Below are positions 38,589 through 47,089 of a stretch of 64,000 nucleotides of DNA, in pieces. Below the pieces are notes generated by a model. That model was not told the origin of the DNA. It saw nothing but the letters and a program-made list of their open reading frames with translations, and did no database searches. The DNA comes from Stigmatella aurantiaca (lineage in GTDB: Bacteria; Myxococcota; Myxococcia; Myxococcales; Myxococcaceae), in NCBI RefSeq assembly GCF_900109545.1, contig NZ_FOAP01000002.1:496001-560000 (forward strand), written 5' to 3'. Made by a program: the position numbers and the translations under genes. Within the stretch, counting starts at the first letter, position 1. Each line of letters opens with the position of its first letter.

Positions 38589-39979
38589 CGGGCCTCCGTC
38601 AAAAATGCACTCAGTCTCGACTGAACGAGCTCGAACTCCCGCAGGGCGAGCGCCAACTGCGCCTGGCGCAGGGCCGCTCCGCTCTGCACCAGCTCGAGGC
38701 TGCTGCCCCGGCCGACCTCGAAGGCGCGGCGGGTCAGCTGATCCGTCCGCTCCGCCAGCTCCAGCGCCGCGGCCGACGTCTTCACCAGGGTCTCGGCCAC
38801 CTCCACGCTCCGCCGGGCGCGCGCCACCTCCACCTCGACCTCGCGGCCGGTGCGCAGCAGCGTCTCGGCCGACTGCGCCTCGAGCGCCGCGCGCTCACGC
38901 ACGAGCCCCTCCCGCAGGCCGCCCTCCCAGATGGGCACCGACAGGATGGCGGAGATGCTCCAGGTGGGTACCGTTCCGAAGCCCGGGTCCGTGGTGTACG
39001 CCACGAGGTTGCTGGAGAGTCCCAGCGTGGGCAGGTAGCCCGCCGAGGCCTGGCGCCGGCTGTCGCGCGCCGCGGACGCCTGGGCCCGCGCGGCCGCGAG
39101 ATCCGGCCGCTCGCTCAGGGCCTTCAGCGGGGCGCACTCGTCGCGGGTCTGATCCACCAGCCCCTGAAGCTGAAAGGTGGTCTGCACCCCCACCGCCTCG
39201 GGCAAGCCCAGCGTCAGCCCCAGCGCCTCCCGGGTCCGGCGCAGTTGCTCGTCTCCCGAGATGAGCGAGGCACGGGCGACCTCCACGTCCTGGCGCACCC
39301 GCACCACGTCGAGCTGCGTGCCCGCCCCCAGCTCGAAGGAGCGCTGGGTCAGCGCGGCGCGCTCCAGGGCCTGCCGCAACCCCACGCGGTTCAGCTCCGC
39401 GGTGCGCTCGGCCGCCACGGTGGCCACCAGCGCCTGGGCCAGCCCCAGCGTGAGGCGGCGCTGCACATCCTGGAGGTTCGACCGGGCGCTCTCCTCCGTC
39501 GAGCCGGCGGCCGACAACCCACGCCAGGCACTCACGTTCACCAGAGATTGCGTCAGCGACACGGAGCCGCTCAGGAGCGGTGAGGACGGCGCATTGTCTC
39601 CCTCCCCCCCCTGGCCCATCAGCGGGCTGCCCGAAGTCGCCAGCACGGGGACATCCGGGTTGAGCAGGTCATGCCCCACACCACCCGACAGGCGCGCGGT
39701 GGGCAGGAGCGAGGAGAGGGCCTGGCGCCACAATCCCTCGGCGCGCTGGACGTTGGACTGGGCGATCCGCAGGTCCGAGGAGCGCTCGCGCAGCATCTTC
39801 AGCGCTTCGTCCCAGCTCGACACCTGCCGCGCCGCCGCCGGAGCGGGCGCGAGCATGGGGTCCTCGATCTTGGGCTGGAAGGGCGCGGGGGCCGCCGGAG
39901 GCTCCGCTTGGGCCGCCAGGGTCACCCCCGGGACGGCGACACTCAAAAGGCAAAAGAACGGGAGATGCCTGAAATGCAT
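38576..39979 (-). CDS. TolC-family outer-membrane efflux protein
   Basis: 467 residues from ATG at 39979, giving a signal peptide (HLPFFCLLSVAVPGVTLAA); an upstream in-frame start would run into the divergent promoter region. Two repeats of the OEP fold are visible, with long amphipathic helices (SSDLRIAQSNVQRAEGLWRQ, RPDLAAARAQASAARDSRRQ). It is the first gene of the efflux operon and divergent from marR. It would form the exit duct of the pump. Confidence 0.92.
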   Translation of the reverse strand: MHFRHLPFFCLLSVAVPGVTLAAQAEPPAAPAPFQPKIEDPMLAPAPAAARQVSSWDEALKMLRERSSDLRIAQSNVQRAEGLWRQALSSLLPTARLSGGVGHDLLNPDVPVLATSGSPLMGQGGEGDNAPSSPLLSGSVSLTQSLVNVSAWRGLSAAGSTEESARSNLQDVQRRLTLGLAQALVATVAAERTAELNRVGLRQALERAALTQRSFELGAGTQLDVVRVRQDVEVARASLISGDEQLRRTREALGLTLGLPEAVGVQTTFQLQGLVDQTRDECAPLKALSERPDLAAARAQASAARDSRRQASAGYLPTLGLSSNLVAYTTDPGFGTVPTWSISAILSVPIWEGGLREGLVRERAALEAQSAETLLRTGREVEVEVARARRSVEVAETLVKTSAAALELAERTDQLTRRAFEVGRGSSLELVQSGAALRQAQLALALREFELVQSRLSAFLTEARCDW

Positions 39980-40059
39980 ACCGGGAAGGGCCACGTTCAG
40001 GAGAGAGGAGCCTTGTGTGCTGCCCGGTCGCCCTCTGCGGGACAGCCCGTTCAGTGTTA

Positions 40060-40076
40060 TTGACAATTGTTGTCAA
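40060..40076. promoter_or_regulatory. Perfect palindrome between marR and the efflux operon, likely MarR operator
   Basis: TTGACAA, a 3-bp spacer TTG, then TTGTCAA: a 7-bp perfect inverted repeat 22 bp upstream of the marR start and 80 bp from the tolC-like start. Each half contains TTGACA, the sigma-70 -35 consensus, on opposite strands. A bound repressor would therefore cover both potential -35 elements. MarR dimers bind such palindromes of about 16-20 bp. Confidence 0.75.
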
Positions 40077-40098
40077 GAACAAGCATCTTCATACGCCG

Positions 40099-40563
40099 AT
40101 GAACCTCGCCGAGCAAGTGGCATCTCTGCGCCGAACGTTGCACCGGTTCATTACCCGCCGGCTGAGCAAGCGGACCCGCAGGCCCTTTCAACAATTATTG
40201 GCCCTCAAATACATCGCCAAACAGGAGGCCCACACCCAAGCTTCCCTGGCCGAGCGATTAATGGTGGATGCGCCCGCGGCGAGCCGTCTGGTGGACCGTC
40301 TGGAGGAGGACGGGCTCGTGAAGCGCTGCGCCGGAGAGAACCGGCGCTGTGTGCGCCTGGAGGCTACCCCCGCGTCCGGGGCGGAGCTCGAGGTGCTGCG
40401 CGACGCGTCCCACTGGGTGGAGAGCGAGGCGAGCCGTCACCTCTCCGTCACCGAGATGAACGAGCTCAAGCGCCTGCTGGAAAAGGTGCAGATCGGAATG
40501 AACCAGACCCTGGAGACGCTCGGCCCCGACGACTCCGACGAGCCCCTGGAAAAGACGCCGTGA
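40099..40563 (+). CDS. MarR-family transcriptional regulator
   Basis: 154 residues from ATG at 40099. The winged helix runs TQASLAERLMVDAPAASRLVDRLEEDGLVKR, followed by the wing (ENRRCVRLEATPAS) and a long C-terminal dimer helix. Family members repress efflux genes and release DNA when bound by phenolic or drug ligands. It is divergent from the RND operon with a perfect palindrome in the gap, so I infer that it represses both itself and the pump. Confidence 0.93.
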   Translation: MNLAEQVASLRRTLHRFITRRLSKRTRRPFQQLLALKYIAKQEAHTQASLAERLMVDAPAASRLVDRLEEDGLVKRCAGENRRCVRLEATPASGAELEVLRDASHWVESEASRHLSVTEMNELKRLLEKVQIGMNQTLETLGPDDSDEPLEKTP

Positions 40564-40565
40564 GC

Positions 40566-41480
40566 TCAGCCCCCGCCCCAGGTGTCGACGATCTGGAGGC
40601 AGGGCTCAACGAACAGCGGTGAGCTGGCGCCCAGCCACGTCACCGTCCAGAGGTGGGCGAGCGGCGCCGGCCACCGTCCCACGGCCAGGACGCGCTCGAG
40701 CCAGACCAGCGGCAGCTGAATCAGGAAGAACGCCCCCATCATCCCAGCCCAGAACGGGCCCACGGCGGGCAGCATGAAGGCCGCGTGGCCCAGGGCGCTC
40801 ACCCCGAACACCGCGGCCGTTCCGCCCCAGACGCCCCGCCGCCGGGCCACGGGGACAAAGACGTGCTGCTTCAGGAAGCGGTGGACGGTCTGGTTCCAGC
40901 GGTGGCTCCAGAACTCGGAGATCGTCCGCGAGAGCAACGGATCCTCATGCAGCGGGCGCGGATCCATCCCCCGCAGGCCATACGCGATCAGCACGAGCGC
41001 CATGGCGGCCTCCACGGCCGTGTACAGGAACACCAGGCCCGCCCCCCAGCGCACGGCGAGGCGAAGGCCCCCCGAGAGCAGCGGGCATCCGTAGGCCAGC
41101 GTTCCCCAGGCGAGCCCCACGAGGGGCGCGGCCACCGCCAGACGCTTCAGCGCGGCCCCATCGAGCCGGGAAGCAGCTCTCCGGGCCTTGCGGACATCGA
41201 GCGGAGCCACGGCATGCCGCATCCGGTCCCACGCCGGGAAGCTCCGGGAGGCCCGCGTCAGCTCCACGACGCGGGCCAGGAACCAGACGCCCCCCAACCC
41301 CAAGAAGGCCCGGAAGGTGGGCAGGTCCGCAGGGGCGAGAAAGGGAAGCAGGAGCACCGCCCCGGACACGAGCAAGGCAAGCCTCCGGCGCCAGGCCGCG
41401 CCGGCCGCGAGCCACCCCGCGCCCATTGAGGCCGTGTACAGCGCCCCCACAAGGAGGACTGGGAGCCACACATCCCGCAT
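40566..41480 (-). CDS. Wax-synthase-like membrane-bound O-acyltransferase
   Basis: 304 residues from ATG at 41480 (a GTG two codons upstream shares the same ribosome-binding site). Seven or more hydrophobic segments. The key block SEFWSHRWNQTVHRFLKQHVFVP matches the wax synthase domain (MBOAT_2), and a candidate catalytic His lies in SALGHAAFM. Family members esterify long-chain alcohols or sterols with acyl-CoA in the membrane. Whether this one makes wax esters or modifies another lipid is unknown. It converges with marR, two bases between the stops. Confidence 0.75.
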   Translation of the reverse strand: MRDVWLPVLLVGALYTASMGAGWLAAGAAWRRRLALLVSGAVLLLPFLAPADLPTFRAFLGLGGVWFLARVVELTRASRSFPAWDRMRHAVAPLDVRKARRAASRLDGAALKRLAVAAPLVGLAWGTLAYGCPLLSGGLRLAVRWGAGLVFLYTAVEAAMALVLIAYGLRGMDPRPLHEDPLLSRTISEFWSHRWNQTVHRFLKQHVFVPVARRRGVWGGTAAVFGVSALGHAAFMLPAVGPFWAGMMGAFFLIQLPLVWLERVLAVGRWPAPLAHLWTVTWLGASSPLFVEPCLQIVDTWGGG

Positions 41481-41516
41481 GGTCACCCCTGCCCTGTGCC
41501 CCGTGGACGAACCGGA

Positions 41517-43679
41517 CTACCCCGCTTCCGCCACCTGGAGCTTCCGGCCACCCTGCATCTGGGCCACCGTCACCGACTGGTTCCGGCCGTTGCGCTTGGC
41601 GTGGTACAGGCACTGGTCCGACAGATCGATGAGGTGCTGCTTGTCGTAGCCGTGGTCCGGCCCCGTCGAGATGCCCAACGACAGCGTCACCTTCAGCGGC
41701 CCCATCTCCGTCTGGAACACCTCGGCCTTCACCGCCTCGCGGATGCGCTCGGCGATGACCAGGGCGCCCTTGGCGTCCGTCTCCGGCATGATGATGGCGA
41801 ACTCCTCGCCGCCGTAGCGGGCCACGATGTCCGTGTCGCGCGCCTTCTCGCGGAGGATCTTCGCCACGCCGCGGAGCACGGCATCCCCCGTGGGGTGGCC
41901 GTACGTGTCGTTGACGCTCTTGAAGTGGTCGATGTCCGTGAGGATGAGCGACAGCTTGCGCTGGTAGCGCCGCGCCTGCGCCAGGTGCTCGTCCGCCTTG
42001 CTCTGGAAGGTGCGGTGGTTGAGCAGCCCCGTGAGGCCGTCCGTGGTGGCCATGCGCTCCATCTGCTCGAAGAGCTGGGCGCGGAGCACCGCCTGCGCCG
42101 CCTGGATGGCCATCACCTCCAGCATCCTCAGCACGTCCGGATCCAGCGCCTTCTTGCGCGAGCCCACCACCAGCGTGCCGAGGATCCGGTCACCCGCGGT
42201 GAGCGGGAAGATCTTCAGCGCGCCCAGGCCTTTGATCTGCGTCTCCTCGTCGAAGACGATCTGCCGCTCCATCGCCTTGATGTCCCGGCCCGGCAGCGGC
42301 GCGCCGTAGCGCACCACGTTGGCGACGAGGCCATTGTTGTCCGGGAAATACTGGCCCTCCAGCGCCTTGCCGCCGGTGGTGACGCCCGTCATCCGGGCCA
42401 CGCGGTGCATGCGCTTGCCGTCCACCTCGCTCACCAGCGTCACGGCGCAGAAGTCCAGGCTGGCGATCTGCCGGGCGCTCTCCAGCACCGCGATAAACAC
42501 CTGCTCCGGGTTGCCCGCGCGGTTGAGCTCCTCGATGGCGCGGAAGAACCGGTCCTTCTCGTCCCGGCTCTTGCGGATGTACGTCATCACCCGCTCCACC
42601 TCGATGGCGCGCAGCACCTCGCCCGCGAGCGTCGTCAGCAGCCGCTCGTCCTGGTCGGAGAACGGATCATTGGTGACGCGGTCCGCCACCAGCACGCCGC
42701 GCACCAGCCCGTCCACCTCGATGATGGGCACGGCCAGCACGGCCTGCACCGCGGGCGCGCTCTCGTAGTAGGTGATGCCCTTGAGCCCGTTCAGCGAGTT
42801 CATCCGCACCGGGGCCCGGCGCTTGAGCACCCCGCCGATGATGCCCTCGCCGGCGTTGAAGCGCTCGCGCTGCACGCGGTCCGAGGCGGAGCGGCAGTCG
42901 TGCAGCTTGAGCCCCCGGTCATCCGAGTCGAGCAGGAAGGTGGCACAGGTGTGGGTGCGCAGGGCCGTCTCGGCGACTTCCAGCACCGCGCCCACCGCGC
43001 CCTCGATCTCCTTCACCGAGGCCACCAGCCACTTCTCGTCCTGGTTCATCCCGCTGAAGCTGTCCTGGGTGCCCGAGCTGATGAGGCGGAAGGTGCGCGC
43101 GCGCTCCTCCACCTCCTTGATGCGCTTCTGCACCGCGCCGCTCTCCGCGTGGCGGGCCGCGGCGATGCGGGCCGAGAGCACCACGTGGTACATGCCGGCG
43201 AAGAGCGACAGGAAGAACGCATGCGTGGCGAAGGCGGCCCCGTTGCTCGGGCCCGGGCCCCCCAGGGTGACCAGGGCGTCGAACGCCAGCGCCACGCCCA
43301 GCAGCGTCAGCCCCGCGTTGCGCTGCAGGAAGGCCACCAGGAACGCCATCAACAGATAGATGAGGGGAAAGAGCGCCGTGCCCCCGATGGCCACGACGAT
43401 GAAGGCCGTGGCGATGAGGCCGCCGCCCAGCTCCAGGTCGTCCCGCAGCTCGATGACCGAGCCCAGGGCATTGCGCCGGACGCGGCGCCAGGCGGACACG
43501 CCCAGCCCCAGGAGCAGGAACAGCACGAGGCACGCGTCGGTCCACCCCAGCGTGTCGAGCCCCCGGAAGCCCCCGCGGGCCAGGTGCAGGAAGACCCAAA
43601 ACACGGCCAGCAGCGAAATCGACCGGACCCCGTGGCGGACGAGCTTGGGCATCAGCGGAACTGCCGAGAGCGCGTTCAT
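41517..43679 (-). CDS. Membrane diguanylate cyclase with two GAF-like domains (DmxA-like)
   Basis: 720 residues; the ATG overlaps the ftsB stop as ATGA. About six N-terminal membrane segments (to about residue 170) precede two GAF-like domains (roughly 210-370 and 380-540) and a C-terminal GGDEF domain. The active site is GGEEF (623-627), and the inhibitory RxxD is intact as RDTD (614-617), so both activity and product feedback are expected. The metal/GTP segment ILTDIDHFKSVNDTYGH is normal. The architecture matches what I remember of Myxococcus xanthus DmxA, a cyclase that works at the division site. Coupling to ftsB supports that. Confidence 0.92.
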   Translation of the reverse strand: MNALSAVPLMPKLVRHGVRSISLLAVFWVFLHLARGGFRGLDTLGWTDACLVLFLLLGLGVSAWRRVRRNALGSVIELRDDLELGGGLIATAFIVVAIGGTALFPLIYLLMAFLVAFLQRNAGLTLLGVALAFDALVTLGGPGPSNGAAFATHAFFLSLFAGMYHVVLSARIAAARHAESGAVQKRIKEVEERARTFRLISSGTQDSFSGMNQDEKWLVASVKEIEGAVGAVLEVAETALRTHTCATFLLDSDDRGLKLHDCRSASDRVQRERFNAGEGIIGGVLKRRAPVRMNSLNGLKGITYYESAPAVQAVLAVPIIEVDGLVRGVLVADRVTNDPFSDQDERLLTTLAGEVLRAIEVERVMTYIRKSRDEKDRFFRAIEELNRAGNPEQVFIAVLESARQIASLDFCAVTLVSEVDGKRMHRVARMTGVTTGGKALEGQYFPDNNGLVANVVRYGAPLPGRDIKAMERQIVFDEETQIKGLGALKIFPLTAGDRILGTLVVGSRKKALDPDVLRMLEVMAIQAAQAVLRAQLFEQMERMATTDGLTGLLNHRTFQSKADEHLAQARRYQRKLSLILTDIDHFKSVNDTYGHPTGDAVLRGVAKILREKARDTDIVARYGGEEFAIIMPETDAKGALVIAERIREAVKAEVFQTEMGPLKVTLSLGISTGPDHGYDKQHLIDLSDQCLYHAKRNGRNQSVTVAQMQGGRKLQVAEAG

Positions 43680-43954
43680 GGAGCCTCCAGGTGGAAGACG
43701 ATCTCGCCCGGCTTCACATAGCCGAGCTCCTCGCGGGCCGCACGCTCAAGGGCGGCGGGATCCTTGCGCAGGGCTTGAATCTCACGCCGCAGGGTCTCGT
43801 TCTGCACGGCCAGCATGCGATTGCGCTCCTGGAGCGACTCGACGTCCTGCCGCAGCGTGAGGTAGCGGCGGAACCCCCGGGCATCGGCCACGGAAGCCAA
43901 GGACAGGGCCCCCGCCACCACCGCCATCACCAGGAATTTTCTCTGCGCCGTCAT
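43676..43954 (-). CDS. ftsB: FtsB/DivIC-like septum formation initiator
   Basis: 92 residues from ATG at 43954; a GTG nine codons upstream is possible. One N-terminal membrane helix, then a coiled coil (LTLRQDVESLQERNRMLAVQ) and the family ending AAREELGYVKPGEIVFHLE. FtsB sits in the FtsQBL complex that activates septal peptidoglycan synthesis. Its stop overlaps the diguanylate cyclase start, tying cell division to cyclic di-GMP synthesis in one operon. Confidence 0.88.
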   Translation of the reverse strand: MTAQRKFLVMAVVAGALSLASVADARGFRRYLTLRQDVESLQERNRMLAVQNETLRREIQALRKDPAALERAAREELGYVKPGEIVFHLEAP

Positions 43955-44024
43955 GAGCGGCCGGAAGGTACCAGTGGCCACCTGCCGGGCAAGAAATCCG
44001 CTCCAGCCCTGTAGCGGCCGCGCC

Positions 44025-44540
44025 CTAGCGCTTCAGCAGCTTGCGAAGCGTCTTCTCCAGCTCCCCGTGTGCCGACATCCCCTGCCAGGCGGACACCGCC
44101 CGGCCGTCCCGGTCCAGGAGGACCGTCATGGGCAGTGCGCCAATGTGGCCGAAGGCGGACCGGCCCGAGCGCAGGTACTCATCCGCCAGCAACATCGGGT
44201 AGTTGAGCGCGGCCTGGTCGGCGTAAGGCCCCAGCACCCGGCGCCCTTCCAGGTCCATCCCCACGGCGACCACCTGCAACCCTGCCGGCCCATGGTCGCG
44301 CTGAAGCGCCTGCAAGGTGGGCACCTCCGCGACACAGGGGAAACACCATGTCGCGAAGAAACTGACCAGGACCACTTTTCCGGACAGGGCCCGGGGGCGG
44401 TACGGCACGGGCCCCACCGCGGGCAGGACCAGGGCGTTCAGGAACCCGTTGCCCGGGGCCTCCACCGGCGAGGGCGTGCTCCGGCACGCGCCCAGGGCCA
44501 GCAGCAGCGCGCACGTCAGGGCCCGGTGCGGACGGCTCAT
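44025..44540 (-). CDS. TlpA/ResA-like thioredoxin-fold lipoprotein
   Basis: 171 residues; ATG at 44540 overlaps the Fur-family stop (ATGA), which sets the start. Lipobox LGAC (Cys19). The thioredoxin active site is WCFPC (Cys66, Cys69) inside FFATWCFPCVAEVP, and the cis-Pro loop is GALPMTVLLD. It should act as a membrane-bound periplasmic disulfide reductase, for example in cytochrome c maturation or oxidative repair. Being coupled to a metal or peroxide-sensing regulator suggests a redox-stress role. Confidence 0.88.
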   Translation of the reverse strand: MSRPHRALTCALLLALGACRSTPSPVEAPGNGFLNALVLPAVGPVPYRPRALSGKVVLVSFFATWCFPCVAEVPTLQALQRDHGPAGLQVVAVGMDLEGRRVLGPYADQAALNYPMLLADEYLRSGRSAFGHIGALPMTVLLDRDGRAVSAWQGMSAHGELEKTLRKLLKR

Positions 44541-45037
44541 GCCTCGGTCTTGGGCGCGGGCGGCTGGCGCTGACAGTCCTTGCACAGGCCGTACAGCTCC
44601 ATCTTGTGCGACGTCACCGTGAAGCCGTGCTTGCGCGCCACGGCCTCCTGCATGGCCTCGATGCGGTCGTTCTCGAACTCCACGATGCGGCCACAGCGGG
44701 TGCAGATGAGGTGATCGTGGTGCTCGCGCCCCGCGGCGGCCTCGTAGCGGGTCTGCCCGTCCCCGAAGTTGCGCGCGTGGGCCAGCCCACAGTCGTTGAG
44801 CAGCTTCATCGTCCGGTACACGGTGGCCACCGACACCTTGGCGTCCTGCTCGCGCACCTTGCTCCACAGTTCCTCCACCGACAGGTGCCCGCCAATGGCG
44901 AAGAACGTGTCGATGATGAGGCTGCGCTGGCGCGTGCTCTTCAGGCCATGCTGCTCCATGTAGCGATTGAGGACTTCTTCCTTCTTCTCCTGCTCGTTCA
45001 CGGGCAGCGCACCTCCCACCAACCGGACTTCTTCCAT
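44537..45037 (-). CDS. Fur-family metalloregulator (Fur/PerR-like)
   Basis: 166 residues from ATG at 45037; an ATG eight codons upstream is equally open. The winged helix begins near QHGLKSTRQRSLIIDTFF, with VSVATVYRTMKLL as the recognition helix. The metal-binding region has EHHDHLICTRCGRIVEFEN, and the C-terminal pair CKDC completes the structural zinc site CxxC...CxxC. Fur, PerR and Zur cannot be separated reliably by eye. It is translationally coupled to the thioredoxin-like lipoprotein, which fits PerR-like control, but this is inference. 210 bp separate it from a divergent gene. Confidence 0.9.
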   Translation of the reverse strand: MEEVRLVGGALPVNEQEKKEEVLNRYMEQHGLKSTRQRSLIIDTFFAIGGHLSVEELWSKVREQDAKVSVATVYRTMKLLNDCGLAHARNFGDGQTRYEAAAGREHHDHLICTRCGRIVEFENDRIEAMQEAVARKHGFTVTSHKMELYGLCKDCQRQPPAPKTEA

Positions 45038-45247
45038 TTCCTGGCGACTCCTGAGCCTCATCGCTTCACCCGCTTTGACGGAAGTTGACCTGGAGGGCAA
45101 GCCTTCGTCCGCTGATTGCTGTCCAGCCGCTTGCGTTGCTGGCTGGCTGTTTACATTGAGGTGTGACGGGCTCATTGACACCCATCCGGCGCGAAAGATA
45201 GAGGCAACCGCCCTCGTAAACGAGCATTTTTCCGTGGCTTTCCCTTC

Positions 45248-46465
45248 ATGACCAGCATGTGGAACAGAAGACGGCAACCCGACGATGTCCCAACCCCGGT
45301 GGCGGTCGCCGTCTCCGATTTCTGCCGGCGCGCCAAATCCGCCGCCACCCCCACGGAGGTCCGGGAGGCGCTCGCCCTGCTGGCGGACGAGGATGATTTC
45401 CGCGTCCGGACGCTGACCGACGCGGAGCCGGAGCGCTCGCCACTGGGGCCTTTCGCCGTGGTGGACATCCTCCGGGGTACCTCCGCCGAGCTCGCGGCCC
45501 AACGCCAAGGATGTGGCTACTACGAAGTCGTCCGGGAACTGGCCCGCGTCCGGGAGGAGAAGACGCCCCTTCCTGCCCCGGCCCCCACGGGGCTCACGTT
45601 CGCCCCTCCGCCCGCTCCTCCCCCGTCCGAGCCCACCGCCGACGGCGGTATGTCCAAGGCGGGCAAGGCCGCCCGGCTGGCGGCTGAGTCGCTTCAGGAG
45701 CGCATCGCGCCCCGCAAGCGCGAGGTGCCCTCCGAGCCCGTGTCCTTCGATGCCCAGGAGCCCGTCTCCTTCAAGCGGGCCCTGCCCAAGCCCCGGGGCC
45801 GCTTCACCCAGGTCGCCGCCCCCAAGGGCAGCTACCAGACGCTGAACCACGCCGAGGGCCAGGACCTCCTCGCGTCGGCGCTGGAGCAGAACGAGCACCG
45901 CTTCGCCCTGCTTCATGCGCTGTCCGAGCAGTACAACGGCCCCCGGGGCGAGCTGACCCTGACGGACGTGGAGATGGTGCTGCAGCGCCACGGGCTGATG
46001 GACCGGCTGATTGCCCGCGAGCGGCAGGGCATCCTCTCCGCCTACACCGAGCAGCGCGGGGCCGCGGGCCGGGTGGCCTGGTCCCTGGGGCTCAGCCCCT
46101 CGGAGCTGCAGCGCCTCATCGGCTCGCTCCAGCTCCAGGCGGAGGTGGACGGGGTGCGGGAGCGGTGCCAGCGCGAGGTGCTCGGCAGCCGGCACCTCAC
46201 CCAGCGGTTGGACATGCTGGGCCGTGACAAGTACCTGGCGGACCTTGGCATCAAGAAGCGCTTCATGGACATGCTCCGCAAGGATCTGGAGGAGCTGGCC
46301 CGCAACGAAGTCCCGGACGCCGGGGACATGGCCGGGCTGTGCCTGGCGATCGCGCGCAAGCACGGTGCGCCCCAGGAGCTCGTGCTCCGGGCCCTGGACC
46401 GCCTGGGCCTGTCCGAGGGGTTGCGCAAGCAACTCCAGGCCCACTCGAATTACTCTTCGCCCTGA
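45248..46465 (+). CDS. Hypothetical protein with Fis-like helix-turn-helix
   Basis: 405 residues, no signal peptide. The N-terminal 100 residues are helical, 110-135 a Pro-rich linker, and the rest mostly helical. A segment near residues 275-295 (AGRVAWSLGLSPSELQRLI) resembles a Fis-type HTH. I do not recognise the family. It is divergent from the Fur-family gene and 12 bp upstream of an FmdB-type gene, likely one transcript. Confidence 0.7.
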   Translation: MTSMWNRRRQPDDVPTPVAVAVSDFCRRAKSAATPTEVREALALLADEDDFRVRTLTDAEPERSPLGPFAVVDILRGTSAELAAQRQGCGYYEVVRELARVREEKTPLPAPAPTGLTFAPPPAPPPSEPTADGGMSKAGKAARLAAESLQERIAPRKREVPSEPVSFDAQEPVSFKRALPKPRGRFTQVAAPKGSYQTLNHAEGQDLLASALEQNEHRFALLHALSEQYNGPRGELTLTDVEMVLQRHGLMDRLIARERQGILSAYTEQRGAAGRVAWSLGLSPSELQRLIGSLQLQAEVDGVRERCQREVLGSRHLTQRLDMLGRDKYLADLGIKKRFMDMLRKDLEELARNEVPDAGDMAGLCLAIARKHGAPQELVLRALDRLGLSEGLRKQLQAHSNYSSP

Positions 46466-46477
46466 CGAGAAACCACC

Positions 46478-46804
46478 ATGCCCATCTACGAATACGCCTG
46501 TCAGAGCTGTGGGAAGATCATCGACGTGCTCCAGAAGATCAGCGATCCGGCGCCCGCCGCGTGCGCCGAGTGCGGCGCCGAGAACACGCTGACCAAGGTC
46601 GTCAGCCGTTCGAGCTTCGTGCTCAAGGGCGGCGGCTGGTACTCGGATCTCTACAGCTCCACCAAGAAGGACGGCTCGGCCAGCTCCAGCTCGGGGGGAA
46701 GCGCCTCCAGCAGCCCCAGCACCAGCAGCGCGCCGACCTCGACGAGCACAGCCTCCAGCCCGGCCCCGGCGGCCTCCACGCCTGCGCCAAGCACCAAGAC
46801 CTAG
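46478..46804 (+). CDS. FmdB-family zinc-ribbon protein
   Basis: 108 residues. It begins MPIYEYACQSCG and continues to CAECG, the two CxxC pairs of the FmdB/CxxC_CXXC_SSSS domain, then LTKVVSRSSFVLKGGGWYSD, the usual ending. The last 45 residues are a Ser/Ala/Pro/Thr tail. These small proteins are common, and most have no known function. Confidence 0.9.
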   Translation: MPIYEYACQSCGKIIDVLQKISDPAPAACAECGAENTLTKVVSRSSFVLKGGGWYSDLYSSTKKDGSASSSSGGSASSSPSTSSAPTSTSTASSPAPAASTPAPSTKT

Positions 46805-46852
46805 CGGACCGGAAACTGGCGAGGGGTGCTGGGGCGGCGCACACTGCCGCCC

Positions 46853-47047
46853 GTGCCCTTTCCTCCTTCCAAGCGGCCCCCCCGCCGTTGTGTCCTGTGC
46901 GGTCACCCCGAGCTGACGGATGCGCGCGGCCTGGGACGTTTCCTCCTGGTCCCGGATCCCGATGGCCGGGGTCCGGTGTGCCCCACTCAGCGGGGGTGCC
47001 AGGCCCTCGTTCGAACCACCGAGGCGCTGACGCAAGCCACCCGCTGA
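46853..47047 (+). CDS. Small Cys-containing hypothetical protein
   Basis: 64 residues from GTG at 46853; a GTG at 46826 would add nine residues. It has RRCVLCGHPELTD and CPTQRGC, which could be a one- or two-site zinc motif. No ribosome-binding site is convincing. It lies between the FmdB gene and a lipoprotein gene on the same strand. Moderate doubt that it is a gene. Confidence 0.45.
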   Translation: MPFPPSKRPPRRCVLCGHPELTDARGLGRFLLVPDPDGRGPVCPTQRGCQALVRTTEALTQATR

Positions 47048-47089
47048 GCTAAGCAGGGCCCCTCACGCGCTCACGCCTTGGGAGGCCCC

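Noticed and set aside
45038-45247. Fur box in the divergent gap upstream of the Fur-family gene
   Set aside because: No stretch close to the GATAAT-type consensus was visible.
46981-47040. A GTTCGAACC stretch resembling a tRNA T-loop
   Set aside because: No anticodon or D arm can be folded around it and it lies inside a small coding frame.
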